DNA of 64,000 nucleotides from the NCBI RefSeq assembly GCF_000721075.1, contig NZ_JOEQ01000022.1, positions 77,232-141,231 on the forward strand. The letters run 5' to 3'. Source of the stretch: Streptosporangium amethystogenes (GTDB lineage: Bacteria; Actinomycetota; Actinomycetes; Streptosporangiales; Streptosporangiaceae). Below the pieces are notes generated by a model, which saw only the letters and a program-made list of their open reading frames with translations, ran no database searches and was not told the DNA's origin. Positions 54,010 to 63,199 of the stretch are shown here, in pieces (the stretch's first letter is position 1; every line of letters begins with the position of its first letter). A program made the position numbers and the translations under genes.

Positions 54010-55704
54010 CTACCAGAACACCCAGGGACTTTCGCCGCCCCCGCCGAAGGCGGAGGTGCCGGTCCTGCGCCAGCGTTGCCGGACGTTGAGTTTCGCACCC
54101 ACGTGCTGAGCGGTGATGGTGAACGGGCCGCAGGTGGCGACCGCGCCGTCGCCGACCGGTGACAGACCGGTGCAGATCATGGGCGGGGACACGTTGCTGT
54201 CGGCGTCGGTGTTGTACAGCTGGACGTGTACGTCCGAGCGCACATCGGCGACGCCCCGGATACGGCCGAGGAGATGGAAGACGTCGCCGACCAGGGCGAT
54301 GCAGGGGGACATCTGCGTGCCGGTGCCATCTCCGGTGGATATCCACGACCTGCACCGCCACTGGGGTTGCGGCTGTTCGGAAGCGGGGGCGTCCGCCGGT
54401 CCTTCGGTTTCCGGTGCGACCTCCGTCTTCGGTCGTGTCGGTTTCGGCGACGGTCTGGCGGTGACCTTGTCCTTCTTGGCGGGCTCAGCGGCGGTGATCG
54501 GCGAGGTGCCGGGCACCGTCTTGGGTTTGGGCTTGGGCTTGGGTGAAGGGGACTCTTCCGAGGAGGTGGCGTCTGTGTGCGGGGTCGGCGGTGTGTTCCG
54601 GACCGTCATGGGAGGAGCCAGGGCGGGCGCGGTCCCGGCACGCTCTGCTGACACGGTGAGACCGGTCTCGCCGGAGGAGTTCGCCACCAGGGCCACCGCG
54701 GCCGAGGCGGCCAGCGCGGTCGTGACCGCCGCCGCGCCGATCAGGCGCCCCCTGAGCCGCGATCGTGACTCGGGACGGGAACGAGGCGAGGTGGCGGCCA
54801 TATCGGTGGGCACGTCGGGGGCCAGAGGTTCGCGGGTGATCGCGGGGTCGGCCGACCGGCTGATCGGGGGAAGCGCGGGCAAGCCGGCCAGGGCCGGCAC
54901 CAGGGCGTGAGCGGTCGCGGCCACGTGATCGATGGAGGGCCGCTGCGCCGGATCTTTCGCGACACAGGTGATGATCATCGACCAGACGGCATCGGGCATC
55001 CCGGCCAGCCTGCGTGGGGCCGAGATCGCGTGCTGGCGCAACACGGCCATCGGATGGTCGCCGACGAAGGGCGGACGTCCGGCCAGCAGCTCGTACAGCA
55101 CCAGACCTGTCGCGTAGACGTCCACGGCAGGGGTGGCAGGTTGCCCGTCGGCCACTTCGGGCGCCAGGTAGGAAGGAGTACCGAGGATCAGGCTGGTCTG
55201 GGTCAGACCGGGGCCGTGCGCGAGACGCGCCACGCCGAAGTCGGTCAGCCGTGCCTGTCCGGCGGCATCGATCAGGACGTTCTCCGGTTTGACGTCACGG
55301 TGAACCACGCCGTGGGCGTGGGCGTGCGTCAGCGCGTCGGCGATCTGACCGATCAGGCGTACGGCCTCGGCGGGAGGTAACGAGCCACGCTCACGCAGCA
55401 ACGCCCGTAGATCCCTGCCGTCGACGAGATCCATCACCAGGGCGAGCTGGTCGCCCCCCATGACGAAGTCGCGCACCGCGACAATGTGGGAATGGCGCAG
55501 CGCGCGCAGCACATTGCGCTCCTGCACGAACCGCAGCACCACACCGTCGTCGGTGCTGAGATTCTTGTGGAGAACCTTCACCGCCACCGGCTCGCCGGTG
55601 GCCACCGAGCGGGCTCTCCACACCGTGCCCATTCCCCCGGTGCCGATCTCTCCCAGCAGCTCGTACCGGCCGACGAGTAGCTCCTCAAGACCGTCAGCCG
55701 TCAC
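54010..55704 (-). CDS. Membrane Ser/Thr protein kinase (Hanks type)
   Basis: 564 residues. The kinase domain starts at GRYELLGEIGTGGMGTVWRA, with Lys43 (AVKVL), the catalytic loop HRDVKPEN (Asp137) and DFG (Asp155). A Pro-rich linker then one membrane helix near residue 330 (AAAVTTALAASAAVALVA), and a Pro/Lys-rich extracytoplasmic stretch ending in a small beta domain. PASTA repeats are absent. Likely sensor of an envelope signal through its C-terminal domain. GTG 55704 follows AAGGGGG. Confidence 0.92.
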   Translation of the reverse strand: MTADGLEELLVGRYELLGEIGTGGMGTVWRARSVATGEPVAVKVLHKNLSTDDGVVLRFVQERNVLRALRHSHIVAVRDFVMGGDQLALVMDLVDGRDLRALLRERGSLPPAEAVRLIGQIADALTHAHAHGVVHRDVKPENVLIDAAGQARLTDFGVARLAHGPGLTQTSLILGTPSYLAPEVADGQPATPAVDVYATGLVLYELLAGRPPFVGDHPMAVLRQHAISAPRRLAGMPDAVWSMIITCVAKDPAQRPSIDHVAATAHALVPALAGLPALPPISRSADPAITREPLAPDVPTDMAATSPRSRPESRSRLRGRLIGAAAVTTALAASAAVALVANSSGETGLTVSAERAGTAPALAPPMTVRNTPPTPHTDATSSEESPSPKPKPKPKTVPGTSPITAAEPAKKDKVTARPSPKPTRPKTEVAPETEGPADAPASEQPQPQWRCRSWISTGDGTGTQMSPCIALVGDVFHLLGRIRGVADVRSDVHVQLYNTDADSNVSPPMICTGLSPVGDGAVATCGPFTITAQHVGAKLNVRQRWRRTGTSAFGGGGESPWVFW

Positions 55705-55967
55705 GTGTGCCCCCTTCGCCTCACCGGGCGAGCTATCAAATTAATGAATCCCTCAAAAATAGAAGAAATGACGATGTATTGCTGGGTTCCTTCGTAAGAC
55801 CAGCTCATCGGGCCGATCGATCCACTCACGATGAACGGCAGCCCAGGTGATGGAGAAGCGCCTGCGAGAGGACGCACTCCGCCGAGTCAAGATCATAGAG
55901 TCCGATGGCGGGTAAATGAACACGGAGTTTTCGCTTCTTGACCGGTCAGTGGGTGGTCCGGTGCTCT

Positions 55968-56311
55968 TCAGGGAAGCCACTCCTGCAGTCCGGGAAGATG
56001 TCCGAGTTCCGACTCGATGCGCTGCCGGTCGTCGGTGCTGAGCTCCAGACCGCGCAGATCGGTGGCCCATGGATCGGTGGGCTCACCGAGGACCGTGGCC
56101 AGGTCGATGAGGTTGCACAGGGCGATGCCCCGCTCGACCACCGGGGCGTCCGCGCCGTGCCTGCGCACCGCGGACTTGAGCGCACGAAAAGCCTGCAGAT
56201 CGTCGTTCTTGAACTCGCGCAGAATCCGGACGTTGTCCAGCGCCCTGGCCAGCCCCGTCAGCTCCTTCGAGCCGCCGTACTCCAGTTCGGCCGAAGCGCA
56301 GTCTCACTCAC
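55968..56311 (-). pseudogene. Small gene with early frameshift
   Basis: The reverse-strand frame ending at 55968 reads ELEYGGSKELTGLARALDNV and on to a Trp/Pro terminus (LQEWLP), with coherent codon use over about 105 codons, but it has no start codon: a TGA precedes it in frame. A GTG at 56311 with GGAAGG upstream begins MSETALR and would join that frame after insertion of one base near 56289. So either a one-base deletion has broken the gene or the sequence has an error. The family is not recognised; the protein would be ~114 residues and mostly helical. Confidence 0.6.
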
Positions 56312-56455
56312 GTCATTCCGCCTTCCAGGTCGTCCGACGAGGCTTGCACCCTTCGGCGAAACTCGCACATGGATCGTTCCCGGCCGGTGTGCGCCAGTCC
56401 CGAAGCACACCTGGGACATCACGGAAGGCTCATCGCGCGGCCCAGACCGGTGGGG

Positions 56456-56482
56456 CGCCGGCCGGGTGACGACCGGCCGGCG
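56456..56482 (-). terminator. Hairpin after the RibD-type reductase gene
   Basis: CGCCGGCCGG-7-CCGGCCGGCG, perfect 10-bp stem, 74 bases past the stop on the reverse strand. Confidence 0.55.
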
Positions 56483-56556
56483 GCTCGGATGGCCTCGACG
56501 GTCGCCCCGGCCTCCGCCCCCGTGGTTGGAGGCCTGGCGACTCTCATATCGGAGGG

Positions 56557-57252
56557 CTAGAGGACGTCCACCCCCCTGCCGCGGTCGTCGAGGACGAGGG
56601 CGGCCCGCCCGTTGACGCTGTAGCGGATGTGCGTGACCTCGGGGGTGTGGATCACCCTGGTGGGCGTGAGCTCGATCGCCTCCTTCTCGGCGAGGTCGAG
56701 GTCGGCGTCCAGCAGGCGCATCCCCGTGCCGAGCACGGCCGGCACGATGTGCAGTTCCAGCTCGTCCAGCAGGCCGGCCTTGAGCACCTGGCGCAGCAGA
56801 CTCCCCCCTCCGGCGACGGCCACGTTCTTACCCCCCGCGGCGGCGCGCGCCTGCTCCACGGCACTGGCGACGCCGTCGGTCACGTAGGTGAAGCTCGTCC
56901 CGCCCTGACGCACCAGGGTCTCGCGAGGGCGGTGGGTCACCACGAACACCGGCGCGCGAAACGGCGGCTCGTCACCCCAGGGAACCTCACCGCCGTCCGC
57001 CATGTTCCGCCCCATGACATAGGCACCGGCGGCCTCGAACGACTCGGCGATGACGTCGGAGCTGACGTCCTGCTCACCGCCCGCGAAGCCCTGTCGTTCG
57101 CGCCAGGCCATGGCGGCGGTCGCCCATCGGGTGACCCGGAAGAAGCCCGCGGCCTCCGCCGACTCCAGCCAGTCCCTCGCCGCACCACTGTGTCGCGGGC
57201 CGGCGTAGTGGCCGTCGAGTGACACCGACATCTGTGCCGTCACCTTGGTCAT
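56557..57252 (-). CDS. Dihydrofolate reductase/RibD C-terminal family protein
   Basis: 231 residues. MSVSLDGHYAGP at the N-terminus, a GGSLLRQVLKAGLLDELELH stretch (in VAGGGSLLRQ) and IVPAVLGTG in the C-terminal part mark the RibD_C domain, which binds NADPH. It reduces an unknown substrate. ATG 57252 follows AGGAGCGAT. It lies 109 bases after the sigma factor gene on the same strand and may share its transcript. Confidence 0.88.
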   Translation of the reverse strand: MTKVTAQMSVSLDGHYAGPRHSGAARDWLESAEAAGFFRVTRWATAAMAWRERQGFAGGEQDVSSDVIAESFEAAGAYVMGRNMADGGEVPWGDEPPFRAPVFVVTHRPRETLVRQGGTSFTYVTDGVASAVEQARAAAGGKNVAVAGGGSLLRQVLKAGLLDELELHIVPAVLGTGMRLLDADLDLAEKEAIELTPTRVIHTPEVTHIRYSVNGRAALVLDDRGRGVDVL

Positions 57253-57361
57253 ATCGCTTCGCTCCTGTTCCTGCGGCCCCCGGTGGGGCCCGCTCAGGAG
57301 AGGATCGGAGCCGCGGACCGGATTTCTACCTGCCCGCCCAGATATTTTTCCGCGACTCGGT

Positions 57362-58639
57362 TCACCTCGCGCAACGGGCCGCCCGCTGCAGAAGAAACCG
57401 CTGCTCAGGGCGGCTACCGGCCAGCCGTGCCGCCTCCTGGTACGCCAGGGCCGCGGCGGCGGTCTCCCCGGCCTGGTCGAGCAGGTGGGCGCGGACGGCC
57501 AGCAGTCGATGGTGGCCGGCGAGCACCCCGGATTCCAGCTCGCGCAACAGCGCCAGTCCGGCGTGCGGTCCGCGCGCCATCGCCAGCGCGACCGCCCGGT
57601 TGAGGGTGGTGACGGGGTTGGGGTGCAGGCGCTCCAGGATCTCGTACAGCGCCAGGATCTGCCGCCAGTCGGTGGCCTCGGCCGATGGTGCCTCGTCGTG
57701 TACCGCCACGATGGCGGCCTGAACCTGATACGGACCGAGCGGGCGAGTCGCCAGCGTACGGGTGATGAGGTCGGTTCCCTCCGCGATGGCCTCGGCGTCC
57801 CAGCGGGACCGGTCCTGCTCGGCCAGCGGCACGAGCACACCGTCAGGGCCGGTACGCGCCGCGCCGCGCGCCTCGGTCAGCAGCATCAACGCCAGCAGGC
57901 CCGCCGTCTCACCGGATTCGGGCAGCCGCGCGTACAGCCGGCGCACCAGACGCAGGGCCTGTCCGGTGAGGTCGGGCCGACGCAGCTGTGCGCCGGCGCT
58001 GACGCTGTAGCCCTCGTTGAACATCAGGTACAGCACGTGCAGCACGACCTGCAGCCGAGGTCCGTGCTCGGGATCCGGCGGCAGCTCGAACCGCGCTCCG
58101 GCCTCCCGCAGGCGCTGCTTGGCCCGGGAGACGCGCTGTCCCATCGTCTTCTCGGGCACCAGGAAGGCCGCCGCTATCTCACCGGTGGTCAGTCCGGCGA
58201 CCGCCCGCAGCGTGAGCGCCAGCTGCGACGGGGCGGTCAACGCCGGGTGGCAGCACAGGAACAGCAGTTCCAGCAGGTCGTCACGGACCTCCTCGGCGTC
58301 CGGCGGTGGTGCGACCAGCGCGTCGCGCGGCAGAGCGTCGAGAGCGGCCCGCTCCCGGCGCTCCCGGGCGCTGTCGGCCCGAACCCGGTCGATGTACCGG
58401 TTCACCGCGACCTTTTTGAGCCAGCCCAGCGGGTGGTCCGGGACACCGCCATCCGGCCAGGTGTCCGCCGCGGCGATCAGCGCCTCCTGCACCGCGTCCT
58501 CGCATCGGCCGAAGTCCCCGTACCGGCGCACCAGCGAACCGAGCACCTGGGACGCCAGCGACCTCAGCAGTTCCTCGACCGACTCGACCGACTCGACCGG
58601 CTCGACCGGCTCGTCAGACTTCGGCACTCGCCCAGCCAC
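57362..58639 (-). CDS. ECF sigma factor with C-terminal TPR-like domain (ECF42 type)
   Basis: 425 residues. Region 2 (LVRRYGDFGRCEDAVQEALI, HPLGWLKKVAVNRYIDRVRA) and region 4 (LTLRAVAGLTTGEIAAAFLV, QRVSRAKQRLRE) are followed by a helical TPR-like DUF6596 domain of 200 residues. This architecture pairs with YCII/DGPF proteins, as here. The N-terminus carries an acidic PVEPVESVESVEE stretch from a 9-base tandem repeat. GTG 58639 overlaps the YCII stop by 26 bases; GTG 58627 is an alternative. Confidence 0.9.
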   Translation of the reverse strand: MAGRVPKSDEPVEPVESVESVEELLRSLASQVLGSLVRRYGDFGRCEDAVQEALIAAADTWPDGGVPDHPLGWLKKVAVNRYIDRVRADSARERRERAALDALPRDALVAPPPDAEEVRDDLLELLFLCCHPALTAPSQLALTLRAVAGLTTGEIAAAFLVPEKTMGQRVSRAKQRLREAGARFELPPDPEHGPRLQVVLHVLYLMFNEGYSVSAGAQLRRPDLTGQALRLVRRLYARLPESGETAGLLALMLLTEARGAARTGPDGVLVPLAEQDRSRWDAEAIAEGTDLITRTLATRPLGPYQVQAAIVAVHDEAPSAEATDWRQILALYEILERLHPNPVTTLNRAVALAMARGPHAGLALLRELESGVLAGHHRLLAVRAHLLDQAGETAAAALAYQEAARLAGSRPEQRFLLQRAARCAR

Positions 58640-58979
58640 GTCCCATCAGCGGCCATACCTCCAGGCCACCGCCACTCGGCAGCGCCGGATAGGCCCGTGC
58701 GATCTCCAGCGCCCGCCGCTCATCCTCGACCTCGACCACGAAGTAGGAGCCGACGAACTCCTTCGCCTCGACGTACGGGCCGTCGGTGACGACCGCGTCA
58801 CCGGCCACCCACTGAACCGACCGCGGCCGGGGCATCAGCCCCTCGGACTCAAGCAGCTCTCCCGACTCGCGCAACGCGTTGTTGAACCCGTCGACCTCGG
58901 TGATCAGGTTCGCCATCTCCTCCGGCGCCAGCGCGTTCCAGATCTCCTCGTTGCCGTAGATCAGCATCAGATACTTCAT
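58614..58979 (-). CDS. YCII (DGPF) family protein, partner of the sigma factor
   Basis: 121 residues: MKYLMLIYGNE at the start, DGPYVEAKEFVGSYFVVE in the middle with the DGP motif, and EVWPLMG near the end. Such proteins almost always neighbour ECF42 sigma factors and probably act in the same oxidative or envelope response. It precedes the sigma gene and overlaps it, so the two are coupled. Confidence 0.92.
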   Translation of the reverse strand: MKYLMLIYGNEEIWNALAPEEMANLITEVDGFNNALRESGELLESEGLMPRPRSVQWVAGDAVVTDGPYVEAKEFVGSYFVVEVEDERRALEIARAYPALPSGGGLEVWPLMGRGWASAEV

Positions 58980-59147
58980 CGCGCCGTCCTTCTCCTCGCT
59001 GTCGGGCCACGTCCCCCTGAATTCTGCCCGAGGTACGGAGGCGGCTGCCGCTCAGCATGACGACAACACCGACCGGGACCGTCCCCTCACGTCGAGCAGG
59101 ACCGGGTGAGACGGGACAGCTTTTTCGCGGTGGCTGGAAATGATGCC

Positions 59148-60194
59148 TCATTCAGGTATGCCCGCGGCGCGAGGACGCCCGGCATGGCGGACGGCCCCGG
59201 CGAAGAAGACCAGGATCGCCCCCGCGAGGTAGAGGAGCCCGGCCGCCGCCGCCAGCCACGGGACCATGTCCGAGTACCACCCCACCTGCTCCTCCCGTGT
59301 CCGCAGGCCGGTTCTCGGCGCCAGCAGGCCGAAGAGAAGATAGAGCACCGTGTACGGCCCGAGCCCCAGCACCACGACGGCCCGCGCTCCCGCGCTCCCG
59401 GCCCGCCACCACGCCAGGACCGCCACGGCCAGCGTGACCACACCGGCCACGGCGTAGCTCCACACGTACCACTGCAGACTGCTCACCACTGTCTCCAGGG
59501 AGGTGTCCACGCCGTGGCCGGGCCGGTAGCCGGCCGCCAGCTCCCGCCGAAGGGGCGGCAGCAGAACGAGGGCGATCGCCGCGATCACCAGCTTGCACCC
59601 GGACGCCGCCGCCAGCAGGCACACGACGGCACGTCCCGCACCCGCTCTCCGCCATCCCCGCACCACCGCCCCGCCATCCCGTACGTCAACGACGGCGTCC
59701 GGTGTCCCAGCCGCGCGGTCTTCGTCTCCCCGGAGGTTCGGTGCGGCGAGAAAGAGCAGGGCCGCTCCCGCGAGGTAGAGGAGCCCGGCCGCGCCCGCCA
59801 GCGACAGAACCACGTTCTGATACCAGCCCACGTACCAGTAGTCGTCCACGGACGCCACCAGCAGGCCGAAGAGAAGGTAGAACACCGTGTACGGCACGAG
59901 AACCAGCGCCGCGACGGCCTGCACCCCCGCGGTCCCACCTCGCCGCCACGCCAGGGCCGCCACGGCCAGCGTGACCACACCGGCCGCGAGGTAGCCCCAC
60001 ACGTACCACGGGAGAACGCCCTCCACCATCCTCTCCAGGTAGTGGCTCACCCCGTCGTCGCCCTCCTGCTGGGCCGTCAGCTCCCGCCGCAGGAGGATCA
60101 GGAGAACGAGGCCGACCGCCGCGATCACCAGCTCACACCCGGACGCCGCCAGCAGGCACCTGACCGCACGCCGCGTCTTCCATCCCCTCTTCAC
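59148..60194 (-). CDS. Membrane protein with internal duplication
   Basis: 348 residues forming two similar halves of about 150 residues, each with a short arginine-rich start (RRAVRCLL/AGRAVVCLL), then helices sharing PWYVWGYLAAGVVTLAVAAL / QWYVWSYAVAGVVTLAVAVL and PYTVFYLLFGLL / PYTVLYLLFGLL, and a terminal helix LLYLAGA. Eight membrane segments in total. Similarity extends to DNA level, so the duplication is fairly young. Family and function unknown. Confidence 0.75.
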   Translation of the reverse strand: MKRGWKTRRAVRCLLAASGCELVIAAVGLVLLILLRRELTAQQEGDDGVSHYLERMVEGVLPWYVWGYLAAGVVTLAVAALAWRRGGTAGVQAVAALVLVPYTVFYLLFGLLVASVDDYWYVGWYQNVVLSLAGAAGLLYLAGAALLFLAAPNLRGDEDRAAGTPDAVVDVRDGGAVVRGWRRAGAGRAVVCLLAAASGCKLVIAAIALVLLPPLRRELAAGYRPGHGVDTSLETVVSSLQWYVWSYAVAGVVTLAVAVLAWWRAGSAGARAVVVLGLGPYTVLYLLFGLLAPRTGLRTREEQVGWYSDMVPWLAAAAGLLYLAGAILVFFAGAVRHAGRPRAAGIPE

Positions 60195-60242
60195 AGAGCG
60201 AGCATGGAAGAGCTCTCTTGGAAGCCGCTTGCGGATCGCTGC

Positions 60243-60295
60243 CTCGGCCGCCCGCGGGAGGAGTTCGCGAAGAACTCCTCCCGCGGGTGGCCGAG
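60243..60295. repeat. 24-bp inverted repeat hairpin
   Basis: Arms 60243-60266 and 60272-60295 with one mismatch, 5-base loop GCGAA. Located in the gap between two divergent genes, so no terminator role is obvious. It may be the terminator of a deleted gene or a cruciform. Confidence 0.7.
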
Positions 60296-60472
60296 TTCAC
60301 CGTCGAGAAGCGTGCCGTTGCCGCCATGGGGTCCGATCCTGCCCGGAGGCCCACCCGACGCGGCCACGCTCCGAAGCTGTTCGCCTCCGGCGGGTTGCTC
60401 GGCCCGGGCGGGCAGAAGGTGATGCAGGCACCTTCAAGTCAACCTCAAGCGTGATCTTCTATACCTAAGGGG

Positions 60473-60772
60473 GTGAATACGACCCCTTCGGGGCAGCGCC
60501 GGTCACTATCCCGCCGCACCCTGCTCCTGGGCGGGCTCGGCATCCTGGCCATCGGCGCACCGACCACGGTCGCCTGCACCACCGTCATACCGATCCCCTC
60601 CGATCCCATACCGATCACCCCCGACCCCACACCGAGCGCCACTGACCTCGCACCGAGCGCCACCCTCACCGGCCACACCAGCTGGATCTCCTCGGTGGCC
60701 TTCAGCCCGGACGGTAAACTCCTCGCCACCGGCAGCCTCGACAACAACGTGAAGTTGTGGCCGACCCGCTGA
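60473..60772 (+). pseudogene. WD40-repeat lipoprotein-like gene, truncated
   Basis: 99 residues: a Ser-Arg-Arg signal ([17 protein letters not shown]) with a downstream Cys, a Pro/Thr-rich linker, then exactly one WD40 blade ([20 protein letters not shown]...NNVKLW) before a stop. WD40 beta-propellers need several blades, so the protein is a 5' remnant of a longer lipoprotein unless it acts as a signal-anchored peptide. GTG 60473 follows AAGGGG. Confidence 0.6.
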
Positions 60773-61298
60773 CCCGGTAGCTCATCACCGCTTCAGCCCT
60801 GCCGCCAAAGTCCCGGGGTCGAGGAACGCGGGGACAGCCATTAGCGGTGAGATGGATCATGGCGCGGATGGTCACCACGACCTGCGGAAACACTAAGGAT
60901 CGTGTTATCGCGCCGGACTGTCCCGCCATGTTCGGGCCGAAAAGCCGACTCGACACCGTTGGTCGTGCACCGCCCTGGACCCGCTCGAACAGCCCGTACC
61001 GCTAATGCCTGTCCCGTTGTTCCTCGACCCCGGAAACGGCCGGACCGCCCCATGGCGAGTGGCCACCTCGCCGGCCGAATCGTCGGGCGCCGGCTCCTCC
61101 ACTCGCTCGGCCGCAGCCCGCACCAGCTCGTGCGGCGCGACCTGCTCCACCGCCCGCCGTGCCGCGGCCACCTCCAGCGTCCCGGCCTGCGTGCCCGCAT
61201 CGTCACCGGCCCGCTCCAGCACGCCCATGACCGCCCGCGGCCGTCCTGCACACCTACCACGCTGTGCGCCCCGCAGGTCCGGATCACCGCTCATTATC
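60773..61298. other. Gene-poor region, possibly decayed
   Basis: 526 bases with several overlapping reverse frames of unconvincing composition (for example 60905-61324). I cannot tie any to a family. Likely degraded sequence continuing from the truncated WD40 gene. Confidence 0.4.
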
Positions 61299-61313
61299 GA
61301 GAGCGGTGCTCTT
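61299..61313. promoter_or_regulatory. Operator copy 1 upstream of the SRPBCC gene
   Basis: GAGAGC-GGT-GCTCTT, a near-dyad with AGAGC/GCTCT arms, overlapping a TTGACT box (61312-61317). Confidence 0.5.
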
Positions 61314-61332
61314 GACTCGAACACACCAATGC

Positions 61333-61347
61333 GAGAGCATTGCTCTC
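61333..61347. promoter_or_regulatory. Operator copy 2 upstream of the SRPBCC gene
   Basis: GAGAGCA-T-TGCTCTC, perfect 7-1-7 dyad, 34 bp (centre to centre) from the first copy, 30 bases before the start codon. The size suggests a TetR-type regulator. Confidence 0.6.
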
Positions 61348-61376
61348 ATAGAAGAACATCGCTCTGAAGGAGAGTC

Positions 61377-61865
61377 ATGAAGGTTCTCTACGCCGGCCCG
61401 TCGATCGAGCGCCTGCACGAGGAGTACGCCAAGAAGGGGCGGCTCGACGAGGACGCACCCGTCAAGTCCTCGGCCTCGATCGTCATCGACGCCCCCGCCG
61501 AAAAGGTGTGGAAGCTGCTCGCCGACATGAACGACTGGCCGAAGTGGCGCTCGGACGCGTACGTCGTCGAGCTCGGCGAGATGAAGCCGGACGCGACCTT
61601 CCGCTGGAACATCCGGGGATCGGCGATCAGGTCGACCTTCGCCGTGGTGGAGCCGGAGCGGGAACTCACCTGGACCGGTGTCGCGATGGGCTACGTCAAG
61701 GCCATCGACCGGATGCGGCTGGAGGCGACCGAGAACGGGCGGACGCGCGTGACCATCGAGGAGTCCATGTCCGGCCCCCTGCTGACGCTCTTCTACAGCA
61801 GCGCCAAGCTCCGCCAGGGCCACGATGACCTGCTCCGCATGCTGAAGACGGCGGCCGAAGGCTAG
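61377..61865 (+). CDS. SRPBCC-family protein
   Basis: 162 residues with the START/AHSA1-like pattern: SASIVIDAPAEKVWKLLADM-NDWPKW near residues 32-57, TFRWNIRG and ELTWTG strands, and a long C-terminal helix. Members bind hydrophobic ligands or polyketides. ATG 61377 follows AAGGAG. The two operators upstream indicate repression by a regulator encoded elsewhere. Confidence 0.85.
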   Translation: MKVLYAGPSIERLHEEYAKKGRLDEDAPVKSSASIVIDAPAEKVWKLLADMNDWPKWRSDAYVVELGEMKPDATFRWNIRGSAIRSTFAVVEPERELTWTGVAMGYVKAIDRMRLEATENGRTRVTIEESMSGPLLTLFYSSAKLRQGHDDLLRMLKTAAEG

Positions 61866-61965
61866 CCCCGCATTCCGCACATAACCCCGATCGACCTGGG
61901 GCGACTACCCGCCGTACTGAATCAGGTATAGCCGCTGACCTGCGACGACGCGGCACGCGACGGCC

Positions 61966-62625
61966 TCACCCGCCGGTGACCGGCGCCGACGCGGCCGGGT
62001 AGGCCGTTCCCCGGATGAAGAAGGACACCGGCGTGCGCACCGCGGGCAGCAAGAAGCGCTCCAGGGCGGTGATGGTGAACCCGGCCTGCTGGATCGCCAG
62101 CGCGCTGTCACGGCCGGTGTGACAGCCACCGGCCAGGTGCGGCCAGACGGTGGCGTCCAGCAGATCCTGCACTCGCCTCAGCGCGGCCGAGTCGGCGCGC
62201 ACGTGCTCCAGGAACCGCAGTTGCCCACCCGGACCCAGCACCCGGCGCATCTGGCTCAGCGCCGCGTGCGGATCGGGCAGCGAACACAGCACCAGCGAGG
62301 CCACTGCGGCGTCGAAAGTGCCATCGGCGGCCGGCAGGTGCTCGGCCAGGCCGTCGCGAACCTCGATCAGGACCGGCGCCCGCGCGGCCGCGGCACGGGC
62401 CAGGCGACGCAGCCGCGGCTCCGGCTCGATCGCGAGCACGCGCGTGACGGTGGACGGGTAGTGGGCGAAATTCAGCCCGTTTCCGGCGCCCACCTCGATC
62501 ACCTGCCCAGACAGGCCCTCCAGCAGCGCCTGGCGGTGTCCGGCCAGCCCCCGCTCCTCCACAACCCGGCTGATGCGGGCATAGAAGCGGGCGAAGACCG
62601 GATGGTTGACACCCGTAGCAGCCAT
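61966..62625 (-). CDS. Class I SAM-dependent methyltransferase
   Basis: 219 residues. Motif I is [16 protein letters not shown], motif II AIEPEP, then [15 protein letters not shown] (motif IV) and [11 protein letters not shown], similar to the TMT1A/UbiE group. I chose ATG 62625, after AAGGAC; an upstream ATG at 62649 lacks a site. Acceptor unknown, thiols or small molecules being usual in this group. Confidence 0.85.
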   Translation of the reverse strand: MAATGVNHPVFARFYARISRVVEERGLAGHRQALLEGLSGQVIEVGAGNGLNFAHYPSTVTRVLAIEPEPRLRRLARAAAARAPVLIEVRDGLAEHLPAADGTFDAAVASLVLCSLPDPHAALSQMRRVLGPGGQLRFLEHVRADSAALRRVQDLLDATVWPHLAGGCHTGRDSALAIQQAGFTITALERFLLPAVRTPVSFFIRGTAYPAASAPVTGG

Positions 62626-62675
62626 GATGTCCTTCTTCCCGCTCATCACCGCCTCACCGGGGGAAGGCGTCGTGT

Positions 62676-62942
62676 TTAGTGGATCCCGGAGAGTTTGTCG
62701 GGATTGGTGACCGAGTAGATGCCGGCGACCCGGTCGCCGCCGGGCGTGAGATCCACGACGACCACGGCGAGCGGGCTGTCACCGAAGAAGACGAGCGCGC
62801 ACGGGTCGCGGGCCATACGCCGGTAACGGATGTCCGGCGTCCCGCCAGCCCCGTTTTCCGCACGTGACTGATCTTCAGCGGAGATCTGACGCCACTGGCC
62901 GACCGGTCGCCGCTCAAGGGCCGAATAGGCTCGGGCGCGTCA
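62676..62942 (-). pseudogene. Sigma factor SnoaL domain, 3' fragment
   Basis: The frame ending at 62676 reads ALVFFGDSPLAVVVVDLTPG then GDRVAGIYSVTNPDKLSGIH, the characteristic C-terminus of SigJ-type ECF sigma factors (NPDKL motif). Upstream are about 50 residues of doubtful sequence and no start or sigma domains. A 3' remnant of a lost sigma gene. Confidence 0.7.
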
Positions 62943-63199
62943 CTGTACGCCGAGCACATCAGGGAGCCCCATAAGTGGTGGTCATCGCTCCGGAGACGTC
63001 GTTCGACGAGGCCGAGATAACGGCGTGGCGTCGATACTCCACTGCCAGCCCGTCGACACCGTCGATCAGCAGCCCGGGACGGGGCCTCTCGTCGACCGCT
63101 TCACCGGCGGCGCCTTCGCCGATGCCGAACTCCCCGCATGAGCGGTAAGGCGGTCGGCGAATCAGCGTCTGCCGTGCCGTGGTCGGCTCGCCCGGCGCT
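62943..63199. other. Intergenic, possible decayed reading frame
   Basis: A reverse frame through 62970-63130 ends in SSNDVSGAMTTTYGAP and a TGA and looks protein-like, but it has no start and I do not recognise it. Probably more gene debris. Confidence 0.3.

Noticed and set aside
60905..61324. Reverse frame of 139 codons next to the WD40 fragment
   Set aside because: Composition and lack of motifs suggest random GC-rich sequence; possibly part of decayed genes.
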